Positions 26,660 through 35,299 of a DNA stretch of 64,000 bases are shown one piece after another; position 1 is the first letter of the stretch; the number at the start of each line of letters is the position of its first letter. Origin of the DNA: Alphaproteobacteria bacterium. Its GTDB lineage: Bacteria > Pseudomonadota > Alphaproteobacteria > Acetobacterales > Acetobacteraceae. The stretch is from assembly GCA_016869715.1 (NCBI GenBank), contig VGDM01000001.1, positions 62,001 through 126,000 on the forward strand, read 5' to 3'. The translations under genes were made by a program, and so were the position numbers. The notes beneath the pieces were generated by a model. It was not told the origin of the DNA and did not search any database. It saw only the letters and a list, made by a program, of their open reading frames with translations.

Positions 26660-28534
26660 ATGAGCGGCAAGCAGGATCTGACCCGGCAGGAAGAATTCAA
26701 GCGCGCCACCGCGGGCGTGTTGCGCGCCATGGCGCATGCCGATGCTGAAGTGCAGGTAGCTTTCCAGCCCGGGCCTTCCGGTGTGGCCGGCAAGCGCGTG
26801 CGCCTACCGCTGCCAACCCGCGCGCTGCCCGCCAATGAAATGGCGAAGCTCCGTGGTGCTGCGGATGCCGCTGCGCTCAAGCTCCGGCATCATGATGAAG
26901 CCTTGCATGCAACCCGCATCCCGTCGCGGCGCGAAGCCAAGGAAGTGTTTGACGCGCTGGAACAGGTGCGAGTGGAAGCGGTGGGGTCGCGCCACATGGC
27001 GGGCGTTACCGCCAATCTGCGCGCCAAGCTGATCGAAGAATGCGAAGCCGAAGGCTATGACCGCATGACGCGCAAGGACCAGTTGCCGCTGCCGGCGGCG
27101 CTCGGCCTGATTGCGCGTGAACGCCTGACGGGCGAAGCCGCCCCGGAAGCCGCGCATCGCGTTTTGGATTTATGGCGCGATACGATTGGTGAGGATGCCG
27201 AAAAGGCCTTCACGGAAATGGCGGATACGGCGGAAGATCAGGGTTCTTTCGCCCGCGCCGCGCGCAAGCTGCTGACCGCGCTCGACCTCGCTGAGGCCGA
27301 GATGGAGGCCGAAAGCGAACAGCAGGACGAGGAAGGCGAAGAAGGCGGCGACAGCACGCCCCAGCAGGATCAAACCGGCGAAGGGCAGAGCCAATCCGAA
27401 CAGGAAGATGAAATGCTCGGCGCCCAGCCCGAGCAGATGCAGGGCGAGGCATCTGAAGAAGAGGCCGAGGAATCCGAAGAAGATGGCGCCGCAGCCGATG
27501 GCGATGACAAGCCAGGTGGCCCGCAGCAGCGCCGCGACGTGCCTCAGGTGGATGACACCACGCGCTACCACGCTTTTACGACGCAATTCGATGAAGTCGT
27601 GGCCGCCGATGATCTTTGCGATCCGGATGAACTCACGCGGCTGCGCCAACAGCTTGACCAGCAGCTTTCCCATTTGCAGGGGGTGGTTTCCAAACTCGCC
27701 AATCGCCTGCAACGCCGTTTGCTCGCGCAGCAGCAGCGTGCCTGGGATTTTGATTTGGAAGAAGGCATTCTGGATGTCGCGCGGCTGGCGCGCATTGTCG
27801 CGAACCCGACCCATTCACTGTCCTACAAGCGCGAACGTGAGACGGATTTCCGCGACACCATTGTGACGCTGCTGATTGACAATTCCGGGTCCATGCGCGG
27901 GCGCCCGATCACGGTTGCCGCCATGTGCAGCGATATCCTGGCGCGCACTTTGGAACGCTGCGCGGTCAAAACGGAAATCCTTGGCTTCACCACGCGCGCC
28001 TGGAAGGGCGGGCAAAGCCGTGAACGCTGGGTGGCGGAAGGCAAATCCCGCAATCCGGGCCGGCTGAATGATCTGCGCCACGTGATCTACAAGCCCGCCG
28101 ATGCGCCCTGGCGGCGTGCGCGGAAGAACCTTGGCCTCATGCTGCGCGAGGGCTTGCTCAAGGAAAACATTGATGGTGAGGCTTTGGAATGGGCCTATAA
28201 GCGCATCCTTGCGCGGCCCGAACATCGCCGCATCCTGATGGTGATTTCCGATGGCGCGCCGGTGGATGACAGCACGCTTTCGGTCAATCCCGGCAATTAC
28301 CTGGAACGGCATTTGCGCAAAGTGATTGGCGAGATTGAAGGCCGCGGCGCAGTGGAATTGGTCGCGATTGGCATCGGCCATGATGTGACGCGCTATTACC
28401 GCCGCGCGGTGACGATTGTGGATGCCGAGGAATTGGGCGGCACCATGATGAAGAAGCTTGCGGAATTATTCGATGAGGATGCGGCGGAAGCCTGGCAGCG
28501 GAGCGCGGCTGAGCGTTCCTCTATGGTGGCGTGA
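26660..28534 (+). CDS. cobT: Aerobic cobaltochelatase subunit CobT
   Basis: 624 residues starting at [13 protein letters not shown]; a GAGAGAG sequence upstream favours this ATG at 26660 over one at 26642. An N-terminal domain is followed by a strongly acidic linker (about residues 210-295, rich in Glu, Asp and Gln). The C-terminal von Willebrand A domain has an MIDAS site ([11 protein letters not shown]) and SDGAPVDD. It assembles with CobS into the AAA+ motor of cobaltochelatase. A GC-rich imperfect inverted repeat lies between cobS and cobT at about 26614-26640. Confidence 0.95.
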   Translation: MSGKQDLTRQEEFKRATAGVLRAMAHADAEVQVAFQPGPSGVAGKRVRLPLPTRALPANEMAKLRGAADAAALKLRHHDEALHATRIPSRREAKEVFDALEQVRVEAVGSRHMAGVTANLRAKLIEECEAEGYDRMTRKDQLPLPAALGLIARERLTGEAAPEAAHRVLDLWRDTIGEDAEKAFTEMADTAEDQGSFARAARKLLTALDLAEAEMEAESEQQDEEGEEGGDSTPQQDQTGEGQSQSEQEDEMLGAQPEQMQGEASEEEAEESEEDGAAADGDDKPGGPQQRRDVPQVDDTTRYHAFTTQFDEVVAADDLCDPDELTRLRQQLDQQLSHLQGVVSKLANRLQRRLLAQQQRAWDFDLEEGILDVARLARIVANPTHSLSYKRERETDFRDTIVTLLIDNSGSMRGRPITVAAMCSDILARTLERCAVKTEILGFTTRAWKGGQSRERWVAEGKSRNPGRLNDLRHVIYKPADAPWRRARKNLGLMLREGLLKENIDGEALEWAYKRILARPEHRRILMVISDGAPVDDSTLSVNPGNYLERHLRKVIGEIEGRGAVELVAIGIGHDVTRYYRRAVTIVDAEELGGTMMKKLAELFDEDAAEAWQRSAAERSSMVA

Positions 28535-28550
28535 CGTGCTGAACCATCCG

Positions 28551-29507
28551 ATGGCGGCGCCTTCGCGTCCGCGCCGCACCATGCTTGCTGGCTTTCTCGC
28601 GGCCAGCGCTGCACCCGCCCTGGCGCAAAATGCTGCGCAGCCTTTTGCGCTGCCGGACATCCCAGGGCCGCTCCGCCCCTTGGGTGGATTGATGATTGAC
28701 CCGAAACCCTTGGGCGGTGGCGGTTTTTCGGGCGTGCATCTGGCGCCGGATTTAACGCTGACCTTAGATCAGTGATCGCGGCCATTGGGCTGAAGCGCGG
28801 CTGGTGTTGGTTGGGCTGACACCGTTTGGCCTGCAACCGCTCCGCCACGGGGCTTTACGCGATGAGGCCGGGCGCGCCCCCTGCCGCGCGGCTTCGCTGC
28901 CGATGCGGAAGCGCTGGCGCGGCTGCCGGATGGCACCTGGTTGGTTGCCTTTGAACGCCGTCATCGCATCCGCGCCTATCGCCGGCTGGATGGGCCGGGC
29001 GCCGATGTCGCGCCGCCACCGGGCTTGGAAAACGCGCCAGCCAATGGCGGGTTGGAGAGCTTGGCCGTGCTGCCGGATGGCCGGCTTTTCGCCATTGCCG
29101 AGACATTCACCCCGCCAGACCGGCCCGAATTGCGCCATGCCTGGCTTGGCACGCCGGGTCGCTGGATGCCGCTTTATTGGCAGCCCGCCCCCGGCTTTCA
29201 CCCAACCGATGCGGCCATCCTGCCTGATCGTCGCGCCCTGGTGCTGGAACGCCGCTTCAGCCTTTTGGGCGGTTTCGCCGCCCGTCTGGTGATGACCGCG
29301 CCGGAGGCGCTGCGCTCGGCCCGCGAAGGTAGCGTGCTGCGCGGCGAGACCATCCTGATGTTGGATGACGCGCCCTTGCCGGCGGAGAATTGGGAAGGCA
29401 TCGCCGTTATGCGCTTTGGTGATCAGACGCTGGTGGCGCTGATCTCCGATGACAATGAAATCGCCTTGCAGCGGAACCTCTTGCTGCTGTTTGCGTGGCG
29501 CGGGTGA
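28551..29507 (+). pseudogene. Broken phytase-like esterase (exported)
   Basis: The gene starts with an apparent Tat/Sec signal (RPRRTMLAGFLAASAAPALA). It reads GGFSGVHLAPDLTLT, then needs a frame change near 28765-28770 to continue as SDRGHWAEARLV, and a second near 28875-28880 in a C-run to continue as LPRGFAADAEALARLPDGTW up to NLLLLFAWRG. The whole resembles the esterase-like/phytase-like domain family that often follows cobT in alphaproteobacteria. With the two lesions no full-length product can form. Errors in the sequence are possible because the second change lies in a homopolymer, but the first is not in a run. Confidence 0.8.
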
Positions 29508-29597
29508 GGCGTATGAGCAGCGTTGTCGAAAGACGCTGGCGCGTAAGGCTGGAATGATGCCACCCTATCGGGGCAGGGCCTCGCAGGAGAGTACGAT

Positions 29598-30805
29598 ATG
29601 GCAAGCCTGATCCGGCGTGGATTTTGTTTGGCTGGCATGGGGGCGGCATTGGCAAGTGCGGGCGCGGCGCGCCCGGCGCGCGCTTCCTGGCTTGGCAATT
29701 TGTTGCCGGGTGGCCGCGGCATGACTGAATCTGGTGGCGTGAGGCTGAAGCAAATCGCCAGCGTTGATTTACGCGGTCAGGGCGATGCGTTTTCCTGGTC
29801 CGTTTCAAGCATGGCCTGGAGCCCAGATGGCACCCGCTTGGTGGCGGTGAATGGGCTTGGTAACTTCCTGAAAGTGATTGACACAGGGACGTAACGGCTG
29901 CTGGCGCGTTTTAGAATCATGAGTGCGGTTGGGGACCGAGCCTTTGGCTTTTCCGCAAGTGGGCGGGAATTAATCGCCTCAAAACGCGTTGATCTGGGAA
30001 GCAACGAAAACCCACCGGCCTTTTCGGTTTTTGAAATGGACACCGGAAGAATAGCTCGTAACTGACAGCTTTTGCCCATTTCGATTCCGTGATTGCCAGG
30101 CAAGCCTAATGATTTCACGCTGCAGCAGCGCCGGAATGACCAGGGTTAAGCTGTTTCGCTAGATGGGCGATTGGTCTTCATGAGGTTTGGCGCCAGGGTT
30201 TCCGGGTCTCATCGATTCTTTGCTTATGTGTTTGATAGAGATAGCAGGAAGCTTCTTGGGTCAGGGGATGGTGAAACATGGTCTTCGCCCACCATAGGTG
30301 TTGATAACCGTCTTGCGGTCGCGACTCACTCACCTCGTGCGGTTGTTTCGCCAGATGAAATAGAAATTTATAGCATTCCAGCATTGAAAAAATTGCTGAG
30401 TTTTCGGCGCATGTGCCGGGCATCAAGTCTTTGTCCTGGTCGCCCACTGGTGATCCTCTAGCAACTGGAGCAAGCGGCCCTGCCCACCCGCGAGAAGAAG
30501 AATCCATTCGGGTCTGGGATTCGGCATCTGGTTCGCGTCTGGCTGGATTTGTTGGCGAGTTTGAACCTGTTGTTTACTTAAAATGGCATCCTAGCGGGAT
30601 GTTTTTTGTTACGTCCTCGGCTAAAGGAACTGGCGAGCAGGGCTCCCTAGTTCAATTTCTGCCGGCGCAAGGAGGAGAGCCCATGTTTCGTCATTTTGCG
30701 CCTAATCGTGTTGTTATCACTGGACCCTGCTTCTGCCCGCGCACTGGCCTTTTGGCAGGGCATGAACGCGGCCGAATACTCATCCACGAAATCCAGGGCC
30801 TCTGA
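29598..30805 (+). pseudogene. Decayed exported WD40-repeat protein
   Basis: A good AGGAGAG site precedes ATG 29598 and a signal sequence (RRGFCLAGMGAALASAGAA). Beta-propeller-like stretches follow: VSSMAWSPDGTRLVAVNG, AFGFSASGRELIAS, and in another frame SLSWSPTGDPLATGASG, SIRVWDSASGSRLAGF and VYLKWHPSGMFFVTS. The frame is destroyed by TAA at 29892-29894, TGA at 30063-30065, further stops to 30150 and at least one frame change near 30400. From about 29900 the base composition is A+T-richer than the neighbours. It is a relic, perhaps of horizontally acquired origin. Confidence 0.82.
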
Positions 30806-30853
30806 CGCGCCAGCGCGCGACAAACCACCTTAACCCCAACGCGCGCTGAAAAG

Positions 30854-30875
30854 GGCCAAGCATCCCCGCTTGGCC
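30854..30875 (-). terminator. Intrinsic terminator of the RNase E gene
   Basis: Arms GGCCAAGC and GCTTGGCC (8 bp) enclose a 6-base loop. Read on the minus strand the hairpin is followed by CTTTT, and it sits 10 bp past the RNase E stop codon. Confidence 0.75.
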
Positions 30876-30885
30876 TAACCTCACC

Positions 30886-33588
30886 CTACCCCGGCCGCTT
30901 CCACCAGCCCTGCCGCTTGGGCCGAGCCACCTCCGCCCCATCGCCCAGCACCACGGGCTGGATCGCCGGGCCAATCACAGGCTCGGCCTTTTCCGGCTGA
31001 GGCGCCGGGGCAGGCTCCGCCGCCACAGGCGCGGGCGCGTGTTCCAGTGCGGGCAGTGCAATAGGCGCTGGTGCTTCCGCAACCGGTGCCGCCTCGGTCA
31101 CGACTGGCGCAGCCTCGGGTTCAGGCGCGGGCGGGGTGGGTGCAATCCGCCGGGCGGTTGCGGCAGCGCGTTCCGCCGCTTCCTCGGCTGCTGCCATGGC
31201 AGCGAACACATCATCAATCCGCCCGGCGAAGGGGTCCGCCGGGGTTGGGCCAACATAACGCGGCGCCGGGATGGATTCCGGCATCTCCGGCGCAGCATCC
31301 TCGGCGCGGCGCTCACGCGGGCCATCCTCACGGCGGCGGCGCCCACCACGGCGGCCACGCCGACGCGGGCGATCCTCACCCTCGGCGGCGCCTTCAGCGG
31401 CCTGGCCTTCATCCTTGGCGGGCGGGGCTTCGCCTTCCGGCACAACGCCCGCTTCCGCTGCGGCCTCAGCGCCTTCTTCGCCTTCGCCCTCAGCCTCGGT
31501 GCCGGCTTCACCGCCCTGCGGCCCGCCCTCACGTCGGCCACCACGGCGACGACGGCGACGGCGGCGGCGGCGCTCACCTTCCTCGGCGGTTTCCTCAGGC
31601 GCCTCGGCACGCGGGCTATCGGCTTCCTCTTCCCCGGTCTCGGGCGCGATGTCTTCCACTTCCTGCGCGTAATCCATGCGGAGCGCGGAAGGTGCGGCGG
31701 TAACGGCCGTGGGTTCGGCCGCGCGCAGGCGTTCAATACGCAGCGCCGGCCCCATCAGCTTTTCATCCGGCTGGAAGAAAACGCTCATGCCAAAGCGCGC
31801 CTCAATTTCCGAAAGCCGTTCACGCTTGCGGTTCAGCAGCCAGAGCGCAACATCGGTCGCGACATGCACATTAATCTCGGCTGAGCGGCGCTTCGCCCCT
31901 TCTTCCTCAATCGCGCGCAATACCTGCAACGCGCTGCTTTCCACGCTACGGATCGTGCCACGCCCCATGCAATGCGGGCAGGTAATGAAGGTCTGTTCCG
32001 CGATGGAGGGCCGCAGGCGCTGGCGGCTCATTTCCAGCAGGCCGAAATGGCTGATGCGACCCACCTGAATGCGCGCCCGGTCGTGGCGGAGCGATTCCTT
32101 GAGCCGCCTTTCCACCATGGCATTGTGCTTCTTTGATTCCATGTCAATGAAGTCAATCACAATCAGCCCGGCCAGATCGCGCAGGCGCAATTGGCGCGCG
32201 ATTTCCTCAGCGGCTTCCATATTGGTCCGGAAAGCCGTGTCTTCGATGTGGCGGTCACGCGTGGCGCGGCCCGAATTCACGTCAATCGCAACCAAGGCTT
32301 CGGTCTGGTTGATCACTACATAACCGCCGGAACGCAGCTGCACCACCGGCGAATGCATTGCATCCAATTGCTGGTCCACTTGATGGCGCGCGAAAAGCGG
32401 CGTCACATCCCGGTGCAGCCGCACCTTATTCGCATGAGATGGCATCAGCATGCGCATGAATTCGCGCGCCTGCTGGAAAGCGCCATCGCCTTCCACCACT
32501 ACCTCATCAATGTCGCGACCATAAACATCGCGGATGGACCGCTTGATCAGATCCGCTTCTTCGTAAATCAGCGCTGGCGCGGTGGAAGCCAGCGTCCTTT
32601 CACGGATATTGTCCCACAGCCGCAGCAGATATTCGCAATCGCGCTGAATCTCAGGCTTTGGCCGTTGCGCGCCGGCGGTGCGCACAATCAGCGACATGCC
32701 CTGCGGCAATTGCAGATCATCCATCACTTCGCGCAGGCGCTTCCGATCCACGGCCGAGGTGATTTTGCGCGAAACCCCGCCACCGCGCGGGGAATTCGGC
32801 ATCAGCACTGAAAACCGCCCGGCAAGCGACATATAGGTCGTCAGCGCGGCACCTTTGCCGCCACGTTCTTCCTTCACCACCTGCACCAGAATGATTTGGC
32901 GGCGGCGGATCACTTCCTGGATTTTGTAATGGCGCAGGAAGCGCGGCGGGATGCGGCGCTCGCGGCGTTCTTCCTCGGTCTCGGCGGGGCCTTCGCCGCC
33001 AATGGTCTCGGGCAGGGCTTGGTCTTCGGCGGGCAATTCCTCAACCCGGCCAAGATCAGCCGGAGCAGCGTCCGGCGCGACGGTCAGGCTTTCGCCTTCC
33101 ATCGCCAGCGGCTGGGCTGGGGCTTCGGTTGCAGGAACCGCTTCCGACGCGGGAGCGTCATCCGATGCAGCTTCAGTAGCGGGCGCGGCTTCGCCATTGG
33201 CGGCTTCGGCGGGCTGACAGGGCTCCGGCGTCTCACCGGTCCAGGCGGCGCGGTCCATGGCACTTTCGGGCGGCAGATCAGCCTCATCTTCCGCGCGGGC
33301 TTCTTCTTCCTGCATCTCCAGTAAGCGCTGCCGGTCGGCGACGGGGATTTGATAGTAATCCGGGTGGATTTCGCCAAAGGCTAGGAAGCCATGGCGATTA
33401 CCGCCATATTCTACAAAGGCCGCTTGCAGGCTGGGTTCCACCCGCACCACCTTGGCGAGGTAGATATTGCCCTTCAGGGCACGGCGTTGCGCCGTTTCAA
33501 GGTCAAATTCGTCGAGGCGATTGCCATCCATAACCACAACCCGGGTCTCTTCGGGGTGGGAGGCATCGATCAGCATACGCTTGGTCAT
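30886..33588 (-). CDS. rne: Ribonuclease E (Rne/Rng family)
   Basis: 900 residues from MTKRMLIDASHPEETR; GGAG lies upstream of the ATG at 33588, and the frame extending to 33750 is not family-like. In order: an S1 domain interrupted by a long acidic/Ala-rich insert (about residues 100-220); the catalytic core with VAIDVNSGRATRD and IVIDFIDMESKKH (metal-binding Asp); the zinc-link CPHCMGRG; then a disordered C-terminal tail of over 250 residues with Arg-rich blocks (ERRRRRRRRRRGGRREGG) and Ala/Pro/Glu-rich stretches that would scaffold an RNA degradosome. It starts processing of mRNA and rRNA by single-strand endonucleolytic cuts. The insert in the S1 domain is characteristic of alphaproteobacteria. 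Confidence 0.95.
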   Translation of the reverse strand: MTKRMLIDASHPEETRVVVMDGNRLDEFDLETAQRRALKGNIYLAKVVRVEPSLQAAFVEYGGNRHGFLAFGEIHPDYYQIPVADRQRLLEMQEEEARAEDEADLPPESAMDRAAWTGETPEPCQPAEAANGEAAPATEAASDDAPASEAVPATEAPAQPLAMEGESLTVAPDAAPADLGRVEELPAEDQALPETIGGEGPAETEEERRERRIPPRFLRHYKIQEVIRRRQIILVQVVKEERGGKGAALTTYMSLAGRFSVLMPNSPRGGGVSRKITSAVDRKRLREVMDDLQLPQGMSLIVRTAGAQRPKPEIQRDCEYLLRLWDNIRERTLASTAPALIYEEADLIKRSIRDVYGRDIDEVVVEGDGAFQQAREFMRMLMPSHANKVRLHRDVTPLFARHQVDQQLDAMHSPVVQLRSGGYVVINQTEALVAIDVNSGRATRDRHIEDTAFRTNMEAAEEIARQLRLRDLAGLIVIDFIDMESKKHNAMVERRLKESLRHDRARIQVGRISHFGLLEMSRQRLRPSIAEQTFITCPHCMGRGTIRSVESSALQVLRAIEEEGAKRRSAEINVHVATDVALWLLNRKRERLSEIEARFGMSVFFQPDEKLMGPALRIERLRAAEPTAVTAAPSALRMDYAQEVEDIAPETGEEEADSPRAEAPEETAEEGERRRRRRRRRRGGRREGGPQGGEAGTEAEGEGEEGAEAAAEAGVVPEGEAPPAKDEGQAAEGAAEGEDRPRRRGRRGGRRRREDGPRERRAEDAAPEMPESIPAPRYVGPTPADPFAGRIDDVFAAMAAAEEAAERAAATARRIAPTPPAPEPEAAPVVTEAAPVAEAPAPIALPALEHAPAPVAAEPAPAPQPEKAEPVIGPAIQPVVLGDGAEVARPKRQGWWKRPG

Positions 33589-34111
33589 CAGGTGAAGTCT
33601 CCGCGCCGGGGCGACGCCGCGGGCGCAAATGCGTGGCATGGCCCGAACAGGGATCATTGAGCGGCGTTGCGTGCTGAGGCATGCGACGGCGAGGACCTTC
33701 TTCGGTGGAACCGGCGCCGGGGTGGCGCAGCGGCCCCAGGGTGGGCGCACCTGGATCCTGCCCCGGGAACCCTTGGACCACGAAGGTCACAGGCGCAGGC
33801 TGGACGGCGGGCGCGACGGGGGCCATGGCCATAATGGGCAGGGGCTTTCGCGCGCCTCGGGCCGCGCCGGCGAGAAGGAAGGGCTGCTCCCCGGCAAATC
33901 CACAAAGCCAATGCCAAGGGCATGGGCTTTAGAGGCCAGGGGGCTGAACATTGCGGGGCGCGCTACCCATTGGGGTTTCATGCGCCAGGCGATGCCGCCG
34001 GAATTCTCGCCTGCAGCGGATGCCGCCGGGGCAATTGATCTTAGTCCCTGCCAGGGGGCACCACAAGGGCAGGATGGCGTGATTCGGATGACAGGCGCGG
34101 CCCGTCACGAT
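33589..34111. promoter_or_regulatory. Long non-coding region upstream of rne and the amidase gene
   Basis: 523 bp between the divergent rne and amidase starts with no frame I believe in; the open frames here are compositional. RNase E genes of other bacteria have long autoregulated leaders, so part of this may be the rne 5' UTR. I see no defined hairpin element or clear promoter boxes. Confidence 0.35.
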
Positions 34112-35242
34112 ATGAAAGCCAGCTTGGTTACAGGGCGCCGGCATATCCTGGGCTTGGGTGGGGCGGTTTTGGGCGGTAGCCAGCCGGCCTTGGGAGCCGC
34201 CGTCAATGCCGCAAGGCTCATCACCGAATGCCGCGCCGCGCGGCTCGCACTCACACTCGAAGGCCCGATCTCATGGGAATGGCGCGCCCTAGCTGAGCCC
34301 CCGCGCCTGGTGCTCTCCCTGCCCGGCGCGAATTGGCAGGGGCCGGCGCAGCTTGGCTCGGCGGGGCCGGTCGCCAGCGTGGTCTTTGATGCCGAAACCA
34401 AGGAATTTCGCCTGACACTGGCGCGCCCTGCGCTGCCACGCCGCCTGCCGGGGCCAGCGAGGCGGCTGCTGGTGGAAATCGCGCCCGCCAGCACGGATGC
34501 CTTCGCCGCCGCCACTCGGCGTGACATGCCAATCGCGCAAGGCAACGCCCCTGCTTTGCCATTGGTGGTGATTGACCCTGGCCATGGTGGCTATGACCCC
34601 GGCACCATTGGCCGGCGCGGCACGGAAGAAAAGCGCCTGACACTCGCCGCCGCCCAGGCGCTGCGGCGCAAATTGCAGGAAGGCGGCAAATGCCGCGTCG
34701 CCATGACGCGGGATCGCGATGAATTCATCTCACTCGCCGATCGTGTGGCCTTTAGCCGCACGCGGGACGCAGCGCTGCTGATCTCGCTCCATGCCGATTC
34801 CGCGCCGGGGGCCAAGGGCGCCATCGTCTATACCCCGGTCGAGACGGCCAGCGATCAGTTGGCCGAAGCCCTCGCCCAGCGCGAAAACAATGCCGATCTG
34901 GCGGGCGGGCTCAGCCTGCCTTTCGTGCCGCCTGAGGTGCAAGCGATATTGCTGAGCCTGATGCGCTAGGAAACGCTGGGCGATTCCGCCCGTTTCGCCC
35001 GCGTGGCCGTGCGCGAATTGACCTGTACGGTGGATGTGCTGCCGAAACCCAGGCGCGAAGCCGGCTTCATTGTGCTGAAGGCGCCGGAAGTGCCATCGGT
35101 GCTGGTGGAGATGGGGTTCCTCTCCGACCCTGGGGATGAGGCCGCGCTCCGCACGCCCGAACACAGCGCGCTGATCGCGGCCAGCCTGGCGCGGGCGGTG
35201 GAAGCCTGGCTTGGGTCCATCCAGCGCACAGCGCCGGGTTGA
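34112..35242 (+). pseudogene. N-acetylmuramoyl-L-alanine amidase interrupted by an in-frame stop
   Basis: An AmiC-type amidase that would cleave septal peptidoglycan in the periplasm. An N-terminal signal with RR (GRRHILGLGGAVLGG) is followed by an AMIN-like domain and then the Amidase_3 domain. This has zinc ligands in VIDPGHGGYDPG (His), the Glu of GTEEKRLTL and SLHADSAPG (His). A TAG at 34967-34969 follows LLSLMR; without a frame change the reading continues as ETLGDSARFARVAV up to VPSVLVEMGFLSDPGDE, which holds the catalytic Glu. The stop therefore removes the active site. It may be a recent nonsense mutation or a base error. The start is uncertain: ATG 34112 or 34088. Confidence 0.82.
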
Positions 35243-35299
35243 AATACCCCGCTGCCTCATGTCGCGCTTTTAAGCGGTATCGTGTAATCAGAGGCCATC

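Noticed and set aside
33503-33832. Pro-rich minus-strand frame overlapping the rne start
   Set aside because: It overlaps the conserved N-terminus of RNase E in another frame and shows no start signal or family similarity.
16643-35242. Recoding of TAG as a sense codon to explain in-frame TAGs in the transporter and amidase genes
   Set aside because: TAG ends several normal genes here (for example at 6213, 8864 and 41219), and the transporter genes also contain frame changes that recoding cannot fix.
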